Positions 25,335 through 32,724 of a stretch of 42,822 bases of DNA are shown here, one piece after another. The notes beneath the pieces were generated by a model that was not told the DNA's origin, ran no database searches, and saw nothing but the letters and a program-made list of their open reading frames with translations. Each line of letters begins with the position of its first letter. The first letter of the stretch is position 1. The stretch spans positions 1 through 42,822 of the IMG/VR virus record IMGVR_UViG_3300034072_001154; one strand, given 5' to 3'. The stretch comes from a virus. The position numbers and the translations under genes are program-made.

Positions 25335-26150
25335 TTAATCGTTAGGATAGAGGCGCTTCCAGGCAGGCTCGTTCACTGGCGCGCCTGCATCCGCGCGAAC
25401 GAAGTGACCATCCTCGCCAACCATCTCGCCGATCCGCGCGAAGATGCGGATCATCTCGGGGTGGTTGCCGAAGCCGGTTTCATTGAGAGCGGTCCGGAAC
25501 TCGGACCCTTCCGCATGGCCAAGCGCATCGAGCGCGCGGCCCGCGCTGTGCAGGCTGGCGTCCCAGTTTGCGCCGCCGATCTTCTCGTCGGCCCTGGCCG
25601 CATCCAGCCAGGCCTTGCGCTGCTGATTGCCGGCATCGATCAGGTTCTGGACCGTCGACTGCTGGGTCTTTTCCACCAGGGACTTGGCGGCCGGCAGGAT
25701 CGCCTGCGCCTGTTCGTTCGACAGGCCGGCTTCCTTGAAGATCGGCGTCGCCTCGGTGAGCAGGTCCGCGTCGATCGTCATGCCGTCGGGCGCGGTCAGC
25801 TCATAGGCTTCCGGGATGACGTGCGCCGGCGGGGCGTCAGGATCGGCCGGATCGGCCGGCGCGTCAGGCTTCTTGCCGCCCAGTGCCGTATCATCGCTGT
25901 CATCCGGGTCGGCGGCAGGCGCCGGCGGGGCCGGGTCTGCGGGCGGCGGCACGGCAGGATCAGCGGGGGGTGCTGCCGGATCGGCCGGCGGCGCGGGATC
26001 AGCAGGCGCGGCTGGCGGCGGCGCAGCCGGGGCAGGGTCGGCCGGATGGTCAGGCGCGCGCAGATAGCGGCCGACGCGCCGCTCCATCGCGGTCATCGCG
26101 ACGCCGGCAAGCAGCCTATTCCGGGATTTCGTCATACCGACCAGTTGCAC
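25335..26150 (-). CDS. capsid scaffold protein
   Basis: 271 residues from a GTG start at 26150 with AAGGAG seven bases upstream. Residues 35-110 are a low-complexity run of Pro, Ala and Asp (PADPAPP repeats), likely disordered. The C-terminal half is helical and acidic/glutamine-rich: EATPIFKEAGLSNEQAQAIL and AAKSLVEKTQQ, as in phage scaffolds. It sits directly before the coat gene. A later ATG at 26135 is possible. The repeat DNA could make the linker length variable between related phages. Confidence 0.82.
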   Translation of the reverse strand: MQLVGMTKSRNRLLAGVAMTAMERRVGRYLRAPDHPADPAPAAPPPAAPADPAPPADPAAPPADPAVPPPADPAPPAPAADPDDSDDTALGGKKPDAPADPADPDAPPAHVIPEAYELTAPDGMTIDADLLTEATPIFKEAGLSNEQAQAILPAAKSLVEKTQQSTVQNLIDAGNQQRKAWLDAARADEKIGGANWDASLHSAGRALDALGHAEGSEFRTALNETGFGNHPEMIRIFARIGEMVGEDGHFVRADAGAPVNEPAWKRLYPND

Positions 26151-26430
26151 TCTTCTTCTCCTTCGGGGCTGGGTTCGCTGCCTCGCGCAGGACCGCCATG
26201 ATCGTCATGATGCTGTGAGGGTTGCGCGCCGCGGCGGGCTGGCCGACTTCGACATCGGCAAGGATCGCGAACATCTGGCTGCGCCGCCCCTCTGCATATG
26301 AGAGATCGCGACCATCAGCCCCGCTCGTTCCTTGGCTGAGGATTCCGCTCGATTGAATCGACCGCCACAAAAAGCGCTTGAAAGCGGGGAGGGCCATCAG
26401 CTCGGCCATGTCCTGTTCCTGGCTGCTCAT
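26116..26430 (-). CDS. Bbp19-like small head protein
   Basis: 104 residues. FKRFLWRSIQSSGIL followed by SYAEGRRSQMFAILADVE is the signature I associate with the Bbp19 family from Bordetella phage BPP-1 and its relatives. Function in the virion is not settled. It overlaps the genes on both sides, ATGA with the upstream gene and 35 bases with the scaffold. A copy of the late-promoter ten-mer lies within it, reading Ser-Ile-Gln. Confidence 0.75.
   Translation of the reverse strand: MSSQEQDMAELMALPAFKRFLWRSIQSSGILSQGTSGADGRDLSYAEGRRSQMFAILADVEVGQPAAARNPHSIMTIMAVLREAANPAPKEKKSATGRYDEIPE
26333..26362 (-). promoter_or_regulatory. late-promoter-like ten-mer within a gene
   Basis: Minus-strand GTCGATTCAA (26362-26353) followed after 17 bases by CCA (26335-26333), the weakest match at the second box. 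It lies in the Bbp19-like gene, about 183 bases before the scaffold start. Kept because the ten-mer is exact and in the same orientation as the others; function is doubtful. Confidence 0.3.
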
Positions 26431-26846
26431 TGTGGCTGCGCCCCGTACAATCGCTCTTCGCGACTGAGCGGCAACGTCAGTTCGCTATCGGGCTCGTGAT
26501 TACGGAAATATGCCTGGAGCGCGCTGCGACCGAACATCGTCAGATTGTCGTCACTGGCGACGAAGGCCCATTTATTGCCCTTCTTGATCCACTGCCCGCC
26601 GACCACGCCAGACTTGTCGCCAGAATATTGGCTTTCGACCGAAAAGGTTGGGTGGTTCGGTTTCTTCCAGGTATCCGGCAGATGGCCATTAGAAGCGGCC
26701 TTTGCGTCTGCCTTCCAAGCGCCGCGCAGGTCATAGTCGAAACTATCCCGCTCACGGTGCGCCTGCTTGGCCCAGGCCTGGAACTGCTTTTCTTCTTCTG
26801 GGCTCAGAGGAGTATTGAATTTTTCAGTGAGATCGGCCGGCATCAT
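26427..26846 (-). CDS. conserved phage head-region protein, unknown function
   Basis: 139 residues. The pattern DYDLRGAWKADAKAASNGHLPDTWKKPNHPTFS, here cut into DYDLRGAW at about 38-45 and KKPNHPTFS at about 61-69, recurs beside portal genes in many podoviruses, then SALQAYFRNHEPDSELTLP near the end. Two ATGs in tandem (26846 and 26843) overlap the portal stop. Function unknown. Confidence 0.72.
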   Translation of the reverse strand: MMPADLTEKFNTPLSPEEEKQFQAWAKQAHRERDSFDYDLRGAWKADAKAASNGHLPDTWKKPNHPTFSVESQYSGDKSGVVGGQWIKKGNKWAFVASDDNLTMFGRSALQAYFRNHEPDSELTLPLSREERLYGAQPQ

Positions 26847-28498
26847 GCGGCCCCCAGGAGCGTGCCCAGCATCGGCGAGCCGTTGACGTCGGTTTCGGAC
26901 AGAAGGCGCGCGGCGTCGGCACCCTGCTGCACCGCCGGCATCATCTCTGCCATGCGCTGCTGGTTCTGCTGCTGCGCGCGCTGCTGGCGCAGCTTGGCGA
27001 CCTCTTCGGCCGTGCGGATCAGCTTGGGCGGCGTGCCGGCGCGATCGGCATATTCGTCGATCATCTCGTCGGTGTTGAGCTTGTCGGCCGCTTCGGGGAA
27101 CGCGCCAGCCAGGTTGCCGACGAACGACGCGGTGCGCTCGATCTGGCCCAGGCCGACCATGCGCTGCATTTGGGTGAGGATCGAGACGAACTCGACCTTG
27201 ATCTCGCTCTGCCCGCGCATCGCCTCGGGCAGCGGCGGCAGCATATTCCCGCGCATCATGATCCCGAAGACGCGGTCGATGGCGACGGCCAGCTTCTCAT
27301 TGTTCACGCGCTCGATCGTCGGGCCAAGCTGGGTCAGCTTCTCCTCGTTACGCGCCGCAATCTCCTCGATATTGCGCGGCTGGATGCCCTGCATGTTGGT
27401 GATCGCCATGAACAGGTCGGCGTAGGATGTGGCGTCGATGCGCTGATAGAGCCGGCCGATCTTGTTCGAGATCTGTTCCAGCGCCTGCCAGGGCATCTGA
27501 TACGGCACCATGACCGAATCCTTGTCGACGTCGGCGGCCGAGACGATGTTGCCGGGCTGGCCGGTCAGCTTGAGGCCGGGCTTGGTGACCTTCTCGGGCT
27601 TCACGATGCCGTCGATCGCCTCATTCTCGCGCTTGTTCTGCATTTGCAGCTCGCGGATCGAGGCAAGGCCCTCCATGGCGGGGGAATAGCCATAGGCGTC
27701 GGAGCCGGTCAGATCCCAGCGCGGCGCATAGAAGGGCTGGTCGTGGTGGCCGCTGAGGCGCAGGACGCGGTCTTTCTGGTCGTTCTCATCCCAGTAAATG
27801 GACCGGAACCGATGCGAGAAGGGATCGCCCGGCCGCCATTGCGGGTTTGGCTCGATCGCCTGGAACACATTGACCAGATCCTCATGGTTCGATCGGTCGT
27901 AGGCATTGCGGACGGTGTTGCTGACCCGCTCAAGGCCGAACGATTGCACCGCCTGGCGCGCGGTCATGGGGCAGCGGCGATAGAGTGTGTCCGCGACCAT
28001 AGCGTCGGACATGGAGATCCAATACTCGCCAGCCGTCAGCGGGTGGCAGACCATGCCGACCTCGCGATGCTCCATCATGACGCAGGCTTCGGTGCCGAAC
28101 AGGCCGAGCTCGTGATAGCCGGTCTTTGCCGCGCCATAGAAGTTGGTGCGCGCGAAGAAGGCGTCCATCAGCCGGTCGACCTCAGACAGCCAGAAGCGCA
28201 CCTCCGGCTCGTCGAGCAGTGCGTCGTCGAAGGTGGAGAGCTTCTTCCAGGGGCGCGAGGGCGAGGACAGGCCCGACGTCATGCCATTGGCGAGCGTGCG
28301 ATAGCTGCCGATCGCATATTCATCATAGAGCCTAGCGTTGCGCGCGCGGCGTGCCGTCTTGTTGGTGTCGCCATTAAGGAAGCGCGAGCGGGCCGGCTGG
28401 CAGAAACGCGCGATTTCCTTCCACTCCGCCTCATAGTCGGAGCGGATCGCCTTCATGCCGGTAAGGCGCGTCTCGCAGTCCTGGCGGATCGAGGCCAT
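26843..28498 (-). CDS. portal (head-to-tail connector) protein
   Basis: 551 residues of the T7/BPP-1-type head-to-tail connecting protein family. Seen: an N-terminal helix with SDYEAEWKEIARFCQPARSRF, then LYDEYAIGSYRTLANGMTSGL, and RELQMQNKRENEAIDG in the stem, with a Gln-rich coiled tail (QQRAQQQNQQRM). It forms the dodecameric ring through which DNA is packaged and exits. The ATG at 28498 overlaps the stop of a small gene upstream as TAATG. Confidence 0.9.
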   Translation of the reverse strand: MASIRQDCETRLTGMKAIRSDYEAEWKEIARFCQPARSRFLNGDTNKTARRARNARLYDEYAIGSYRTLANGMTSGLSSPSRPWKKLSTFDDALLDEPEVRFWLSEVDRLMDAFFARTNFYGAAKTGYHELGLFGTEACVMMEHREVGMVCHPLTAGEYWISMSDAMVADTLYRRCPMTARQAVQSFGLERVSNTVRNAYDRSNHEDLVNVFQAIEPNPQWRPGDPFSHRFRSIYWDENDQKDRVLRLSGHHDQPFYAPRWDLTGSDAYGYSPAMEGLASIRELQMQNKRENEAIDGIVKPEKVTKPGLKLTGQPGNIVSAADVDKDSVMVPYQMPWQALEQISNKIGRLYQRIDATSYADLFMAITNMQGIQPRNIEEIAARNEEKLTQLGPTIERVNNEKLAVAIDRVFGIMMRGNMLPPLPEAMRGQSEIKVEFVSILTQMQRMVGLGQIERTASFVGNLAGAFPEAADKLNTDEMIDEYADRAGTPPKLIRTAEEVAKLRQQRAQQQNQQRMAEMMPAVQQGADAARLLSETDVNGSPMLGTLLGAA

Positions 28499-28695
28499 TA
28501 GCCGAGCGTGCTGGAGGCGGCGGAGGTGTTGGCGGTGCCCAGCGCGCCGGACGGGCTGGTCATCATGCCCGAGATCGTCGCGCGGCGCCGGCGGCGGGCT
28601 TCGCGATCGGCTACGGGGTCCGCGCCCTCGTCGGGCAGCTTTACGGCCTGGCGCTCGGGAACCGTCGGCGCGTCAGGAACGGATGGGGTGCAAAT
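28498..28695 (-). CDS. small protein preceding portal, apparent AUU start
   Basis: An open frame ending TAA at 28498-28500, overlapping the portal ATG as TAATG. The C-terminal part ADREARRRRRATISG, then MMTSPSGALGTANTSAASSTLG, resembles small Arg-rich phage proteins found beside portal genes. No ATG, GTG or TTG opens the frame at a sensible place. GGGAGA seven bases ahead of an ATT at 28695 suggests initiation at AUU, giving 65 residues. Alternatives are an internal ATG near the end (too short), or a sequence error. The Shine-Dalgarno lies in a hairpin (28703-28722). Confidence 0.5.
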   Translation of the reverse strand: MCTPSVPDAPTVPERQAVKLPDEGADPVADREARRRRRATISGMMTSPSGALGTANTSAASSTLG

Positions 28696-28702
28696 GGCCT
28701 GT

Positions 28703-28722
28703 CTCCCGCTGGGTTGCGGGAG
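28703..28722 (-). promoter_or_regulatory. 5'-terminal hairpin hiding a Shine-Dalgarno
   Basis: On the minus strand CTCCCGC, six-base loop AACCCA, GCGGGAG. It starts about where a transcript from late-promoter element 4 should begin, and the second arm contains the GGGAG that would serve the gene at 28695. No T-run follows, so it is not a terminator. A close copy lies at 37480-37498 on the other strand. Confidence 0.6.
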
Positions 28723-28728
28723 CAGGGA

Positions 28729-28758
28729 TATGGGGCAGGGCTATCGGGTTGAATCGAC
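28729..28758 (-). promoter_or_regulatory. late-promoter element 4
   Basis: Minus-strand GTCGATTCAA (28758-28749), 17 bases, then ATA (28731-28729) in CCCCATATCC. It lies 54 bases before the putative AUU start at 28695 and would drive the head and portal genes. Confidence 0.7.
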
Positions 28759-28822
28759 GCGAAGCGCATGAGAGAACGCGCCCACCGGAATTATACAACA
28801 TATCCATCAATGAGAGAGCAGG

Positions 28823-29092
28823 ATGAAGGATATCATCGTTGACCAATTGGATGGCATGATTGCCCAGCAAGAGGCCGCGGGCTTCAACACGACCAAGATC
28901 ACCCTATCACTCGATGCTTATGTCGCACTTCTCAAGGCCACCGGTCAGGACGAGTTGCTGGCAGACCCAGCGGCGAAGCTGCCCGACGCCTATAAGGGCA
29001 TAGCGCTGGAGCAGTGCGAGCTGCCCGGCACAAGATACCTCGAAATCACCGCCGAACCCGGCCAGGTCTTCTGCCGCGACAAGGAAGATTGA
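28823..29092 (+). CDS. small plus-strand protein in the late region
   Basis: 89 residues: MKDIIVDQLDGMIAQQEAAGFNTTKITLSLDAYVALL in outline, ending with RYLEITAEPGQVFCRDKED. It looks like a compact soluble alpha/beta protein. It is read against its neighbours and stops just before a terminator that serves the opposing lipoprotein gene. GAGAG lies upstream of the ATG. No family recognised. Orientation and isolation suggest a moron, possibly a late-gene regulator or host-modifying factor. Confidence 0.6.
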   Translation: MKDIIVDQLDGMIAQQEAAGFNTTKITLSLDAYVALLKATGQDELLADPAAKLPDAYKGIALEQCELPGTRYLEITAEPGQVFCRDKED

Positions 29093-29099
29093 TCGCACG

Positions 29100-29126
29100 A
29101 AAAAGGGCGGCCATCGCTGACCGCCC
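29100..29126 (-). terminator. Rho-independent terminator of the lipoprotein gene
   Basis: On the minus strand GGGCGG, a ten-base loop, CCGCCC, then TTTTT (29104-29100). It lies 25 bases after the stop of the lipoprotein gene. On the plus strand the hairpin has no T-run, so it works mainly leftward. Confidence 0.8.
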
Positions 29127-29150
29127 CTCATAATCAAGCCGGTGCTGGCG

Positions 29151-29363
29151 TCAGGCCAGGCCGGCGCGCAACGATGCGAGCGGCGAACGCGGATGGCCAT
29201 TGTCGAGAACGAAACGTGCCTTGTTGCCGAGCATGTCGGGGATCAGGTTGAAGGCGAAGTCCATCGTTCGATCGACAGCGGCAATGGAAGCGGACGCGAA
29301 CGAAAGCAGCCCGGTGCAGGCGGAGACGGCGAGCAGTGAGAAGATCGTGAAGAAGCGCTTCAT
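29151..29363 (-). CDS. small lipoprotein
   Basis: 70 residues: MKRFFTIFSLLAVSACTG, a signal peptide with lipobox VSAC, so the mature protein begins at Cys16 and has about 55 residues. The ribosome site AAGGAG sits six bases before the ATG. The gene has a late-promoter-like element 68 bases upstream and its own terminator, making a one-gene late transcript just before the head genes. Phage-encoded lipoproteins often block receptors and exclude later phages (T5 Llp is the classic case); that role is a guess here. Confidence 0.75.
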   Translation of the reverse strand: MKRFFTIFSLLAVSACTGLLSFASASIAAVDRTMDFAFNLIPDMLGNKARFVLDNGHPRSPLASLRAGLA

Positions 29364-29410
29364 GGGTTTCTCCTTATCCGTGGGTGAGATCGATCACGGT
29401 GCGGATGGTG

Positions 29411-29440
29411 TGGGCGCTAGGGGACGTCGGTTGAATCGAC
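29411..29440 (-). promoter_or_regulatory. late-promoter-like element 5
   Basis: Minus-strand GTCGATTCAA (29440-29431), then 17 bases and CCA (29413-29411). It covers the last codons of the 90-residue gene and lies 68 bases before the lipoprotein ATG. The second box is poorer than in elements 2-4. Confidence 0.5.
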
Positions 29441-29689
29441 TGGCAGACGCTCGTTTACCCAATCCTCGAAGGCCTGGACCAAACGTCTGAAATAGTGATC
29501 GTAACGCTCGCCCGGTATCTCGCCAGGAGCCTTGAACGGTACCCTTTCGGGCGCGGCGGGATGGATCACGACGGGCGCGCATTTATACAAGCCCACCTTC
29601 ACCCCGCCGCCGATGTCACGAACATCCGTCAGCTCGACCTTTTCCCATTTTACCTCAGGCAGGCCGGGGCGCTCATCGCTGCTGCACAT
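29417..29689 (-). CDS. hypothetical protein, 90 aa
   Basis: Starts MCSSDERPGLPEVKWEKVELTDVRDIGGG and ends FEDWVNERLPVDSTDVP. The ATG at 29689 overlaps the stop of the preceding gene as TGATG; the longer frame to 29821 is the shadow of that gene. The C-terminal helix (RYDHYFRRLVQAFEDWVNE) is the most distinctive part. Last gene of the leftward early/terminase operon. No family recognised. Confidence 0.65.
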   Translation of the reverse strand: MCSSDERPGLPEVKWEKVELTDVRDIGGGVKVGLYKCAPVVIHPAAPERVPFKAPGEIPGERYDHYFRRLVQAFEDWVNERLPVDSTDVP

Positions 29690-29925
29690 CAATCGAGATC
29701 CGCTCGATCGACGGGCGGGAACGCCTTGGTTGCAGCGTGCGCTAGGGCGGCCTGCATGGCCACCTTCTTCACATGTCGGCGCGCATCTTCCTTGTCGTTG
29801 AAGGTCGCAACCCGTCCGCAAGAGCGCAGAGCATGGTGATTATTCCATGCAAACTCGACCAGCTTCCATTCGCCGATCTCTCGGTCGTGAACATATACGA
29901 CCGTCTCCATGTCTTCCTCTGTCAT
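29689..29925 (-). CDS. hypothetical protein, 78 aa
   Basis: Starts MTEEDMETVVYVHDREIGEWKL, then a basic helix EDARRHVKKVAMQAALAHAATKA. The ATG at 29925 overlaps the terminase stop as TGATG; a TTG one codon earlier is in frame but needless. A small alpha/beta protein in the packaging operon; function unknown. Confidence 0.65.
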   Translation of the reverse strand: MTEEDMETVVYVHDREIGEWKLVEFAWNNHHALRSCGRVATFNDKEDARRHVKKVAMQAALAHAATKAFPPVDRADLD

Positions 29926-31421
29926 CAATCCAACTCCGCATAGCGATCGCCCCCGCGCGACCGGCCGTAATTTTCGGGGTTCATGTACCCAGGCACCGAG
30001 CGCGGCGCGACCGGCTCAGCGAACGTCGTCGCCAGCGCGTCACCATCGTCAGGCGAGGGCAGGCCGCGCGCCTTCATGTGCTTCTTCTTCTCCAGCGCCA
30101 GCCGCTGCTCCTCATCATAGCCATATTCCGGCCCGGTGAGATCGTCAGACAGGCCCTGATCGTCGGGGATCGCGCCATGCTCCAGCCATGACCGCATGGA
30201 CGTCCAGATCTCGGTGCGCTTGTTCGCCGTCTTCACGCGAACGCCATTGGCCCAGACGGCATCGCGCCCCTTGCCGCCGAAGTTGACCTCGATGATCAGC
30301 ATGTCGGGCAGCAGCTGGCGGAGGCGATCGACCACGCCGGCGCCCATGTTGCCGACGTCGACGAAGATCGCGTCGGGATGCTCGCGCATCGCCTCTGTAG
30401 CGATGTCGCCGGCGACCTTCATCGTGTCGGCGCCATACCAACGCAGCCAGGGGCGGGACCGGGCATCGCGCCCACACCGCTTGGCGAGCGTGCTGTGATC
30501 GTCACCGAATCGCGCGCAGTCCACACCATAGATTAGCGGGTCGGATCGCAGGGCTTCCACCTCACGCTTCTGCGCCTGCTCGACCAGGTCCATGCCGATG
30601 AACTGCATCGACGAGGCCGACGGGAACATGCCGCGCACGCGAACCTTCACGATATCGCTGTCCGCGCCATAGGTGGTGACCAGCTCGTCGAGATATTTCT
30701 TGTTGGTGCCCTCGACATTGCGGCTATCGATCTGCCGGGTCTTCCACATGTTCCGGCTCTTGCCATAGCAGTCGCGAAATGAGCCGGTGTTGAGCGTCGG
30801 GTTGCCGAAGGCAAGCCACAGGATCTCGGTGTCCTCGTCGGTGAGCGCGCCGAGCGCGACCTCCCACACCTTGTTGATGATGCCCGACGCCTCGTCGAAG
30901 ATCAGCACGATGCGCTTGCCCTGATTGTGCAGGCCGGCGAACGCCTCGGTGTTGTTCGCCGACCAGGTGACAAGGTCGGTGCGCCAGGACTTCGACCGGT
31001 CGCCCATGGTCGACACGATGCTCGTGGCGTTGACCTTGAACCAGTCGCCGGTGACCGCGAGCTGCGCCCACTTCGCCAGCTCCGGCCCCGTCTTGGTGAG
31101 GAGCTGGCCCTCGGTGTTGGCGGTGATGACGATGCGGGTGTCAACGCAGGTGTCGAGCGCCCACTTGTTGATCATGGAGATCCCGGCCGACTTGCCGATA
31201 CCGTGGCCGGACGCCACGGCGATCCGGCAGGGCGCGTGTCGCGTCTCCGGGTTGGCGAGATGTTCCTCGATCTGCTGGAACACTTCAGCCTGCCAGGTGC
31301 GCGGGCCGGAGGCGGGCATTGCCTCCGTCTCCCAGGGATAGGCGAAGCGGGCATGATCGAGGGGAGAATAGCGAAACTCGCCGATGCGCTCGGCCAGCGC
31401 GATCCGGTCACTCAGCGCCAC
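29925..31421 (-). CDS. terL: terminase large subunit
   Basis: 498 residues. ATPase domain: Walker A SGHGIGKS at 71-78, Walker B VLIFDEAS at 172-179, with a coupling motif around 203-208. Nuclease domain: Asp301 in GVDCARFGDD, Asp355 in FVDVGNMGAG, and a C-terminal DDGDAL, i.e. the RNase H-like acidic cluster. It powers DNA packaging and cuts the concatemer. GTG start at 31421, overlapping the TerS gene end by 14 bases. Confidence 0.93.
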   Translation of the reverse strand: MALSDRIALAERIGEFRYSPLDHARFAYPWETEAMPASGPRTWQAEVFQQIEEHLANPETRHAPCRIAVASGHGIGKSAGISMINKWALDTCVDTRIVITANTEGQLLTKTGPELAKWAQLAVTGDWFKVNATSIVSTMGDRSKSWRTDLVTWSANNTEAFAGLHNQGKRIVLIFDEASGIINKVWEVALGALTDEDTEILWLAFGNPTLNTGSFRDCYGKSRNMWKTRQIDSRNVEGTNKKYLDELVTTYGADSDIVKVRVRGMFPSASSMQFIGMDLVEQAQKREVEALRSDPLIYGVDCARFGDDHSTLAKRCGRDARSRPWLRWYGADTMKVAGDIATEAMREHPDAIFVDVGNMGAGVVDRLRQLLPDMLIIEVNFGGKGRDAVWANGVRVKTANKRTEIWTSMRSWLEHGAIPDDQGLSDDLTGPEYGYDEEQRLALEKKKHMKARGLPSPDDGDALATTFAEPVAPRSVPGYMNPENYGRSRGGDRYAELD

Positions 31422-32112
31422 GGTTCACCCTGGCATTGCCGGCGATGATGGCGGCGGCGAGATCGTCGGTAATGTCGTGCTCGACCTTATCCTTGAACAT
31501 GCCCAGGTGGCGGGCGACATTCTCCAGCGCCTTGTCCTGATCCTTCATTTTGATCTCAAGGCCATCTTTCGTGATCTTCACGCCGGCATAGAGCAGGCGC
31601 GCAGCGCCCAGCAGTTGGCGCGTGTCGTGGGCGAACACATCCTCGCGCCCTTCGCCGCCGCACATCGGGCAGTCAGGGTGAGGATCAGCCTTCTTGCTGA
31701 AGCCATAGCCGCCATCGTCGGTCGGCATCGATTCATAGGTCGCATTCTCGATTGCGGCCGCTGCGGCCAGCGTCTTCTGGAATTCCGCTTGATCGACCCA
31801 CTGATAGGCGAAGCCCTCGCCATGGCAGTGCCGGCAATTGGTGCGGCGATACTGGATCAGCTCGTTGGGGTCGGCGGTCGCGATATCCCACCAGCGGCGC
31901 AGCACCATCTCCTGTGTGATCTGCGTCCGGGCACTCAGCGCGGCCTGCGCGGCCTCGATCGCGGCGACAATGTCAGGTTTAGAAAGGTTCTCGTCCGCGA
32001 TCTGACGCGCCGTCTTCACGCTATAGCCGGCACGGCGCGCCGCCGCGGCGCCGTTCAGATCGATCAGATATTCGTCTACGAAGCGCTGCTGCTTCGCGGT
32101 GAGCTTAGACAC
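31408..32112 (-). CDS. terS: terminase small subunit with zinc ribbons
   Basis: 234 residues from a GTG at 32112. The N-terminal helix-turn-helix includes FVDEYLIDLNGAAAARRAGYS at about 11-31 (in parts), the usual DNA-recognition fold of TerS. Two DnaJ-like CxxCxGxG motifs follow: Cys93/Cys96 (CRHCHGEG) and Cys148/Cys151 (CPMCGGEG), about 55 residues apart, which could bind one zinc. The C-terminal helix likely drives oligomerisation. The longer frame to 32346 is a shadow of the upstream gene. Confidence 0.87.
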   Translation of the reverse strand: MSKLTAKQQRFVDEYLIDLNGAAAARRAGYSVKTARQIADENLSKPDIVAAIEAAQAALSARTQITQEMVLRRWWDIATADPNELIQYRRTNCRHCHGEGFAYQWVDQAEFQKTLAAAAAIENATYESMPTDDGGYGFSKKADPHPDCPMCGGEGREDVFAHDTRQLLGAARLLYAGVKITKDGLEIKMKDQDKALENVARHLGMFKDKVEHDITDDLAAAIIAGNARVNRGAE

Positions 32113-32554
32113 GGTTCTTTTCTGCCTCCCAGCCCATGAAGACGAGGTCCGCCAGATATTCGACGGCCGGCTTGCCCAGGCGTGCAGCCTCGGTGAAGAT
32201 CTCGGCGGCGATGTCGGGGCGGCGGGTGCGGATCGCGATCGGCGCGGGCGCCGGCACCTTCTTGGGGCGCGTGCGCCAGTGCGGGGCGGTATTGAGCGGC
32301 GCGGCCGACCATTTGCCGGTTTCGACGAGGCAGACGCGGCGGCCACGCTGGAACGGCTCGTTGATGATCAGGCCCATGTCCTGTAACCGGCGGAACATCT
32401 CGGGCACGGTGCCGCCCAGCGCGACGTCCAGCTTTTCGGCGATGCTGTCGATCGTCGGGATCGGCAACGCTGCCTCGGTGCATTCGCGGATGATCCCCAT
32501 CAGGATTTCCTCGCGAGCGTTGAGCGTGCGGCCCGGCTTTGGCTGTCTGATCAT
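32105..32554 (-). CDS. winged-helix regulator-like protein
   Basis: 149 residues. Residues 14-62 form a probable winged helix: ILMGIIRECTEAALPIPTID, AEKLDVALGGTVPEMFRRLQ, then MGLIINEPFQRGRRV as the wing. The basic, proline-rich middle (RTRPKKVPAPAPI) and a C-terminal helix follow. Similar to LexA-N-like or MarR-like DNA-binding folds, but without further family evidence. Coupled by overlap to TerS and to the 57-residue gene; may regulate late expression or packaging. Confidence 0.65.
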   Translation of the reverse strand: MIRQPKPGRTLNAREEILMGIIRECTEAALPIPTIDSIAEKLDVALGGTVPEMFRRLQDMGLIINEPFQRGRRVCLVETGKWSAAPLNTAPHWRTRPKKVPAPAPIAIRTRRPDIAAEIFTEAARLGKPAVEYLADLVFMGWEAEKNRV

Positions 32555-32724
32555 ATTCCCCCCATCTGCTTCAGCTTCCGATTGGTTGCGCGCTCGCGGG
32601 CGCGCAGCTCTGCCAGCGTCACCCGCTTCACCGGCGCGCCGAACGGCCAGAGCTTGCGGTTGATCCGGTGGGCAACGGACAGCTCCAACTGGTCATTCCT
32701 CATTCCATCCCCCGTCCTGTTCAT
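32551..32724 (-). CDS. small basic protein, 57 aa
   Basis: Starts MNRTGDGMRNDQLELSV at 32724, or at the internal Met eight residues later (32703). Both ends overlap the neighbours as ATGA, so the frame is well supported even though it is short. Arg/Lys-rich helix (LAELRARERATNRKLKQM) toward the end suggests nucleic acid binding. Function unknown. Confidence 0.65.
   Translation of the reverse strand: MNRTGDGMRNDQLELSVAHRINRKLWPFGAPVKRVTLAELRARERATNRKLKQMGGI

Noticed and set aside
25960-26060. Repetitive Pro/Ala/Asp coding DNA as a CRISPR or satellite
   Set aside because: The repeats are short, irregular, in frame and explained by the scaffold linker.
28703-28722. The CTCCCGC/GCGGGAG hairpin as a terminator
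   Set aside because: No T-run follows on either strand; the second arm carries a ribosome site instead.
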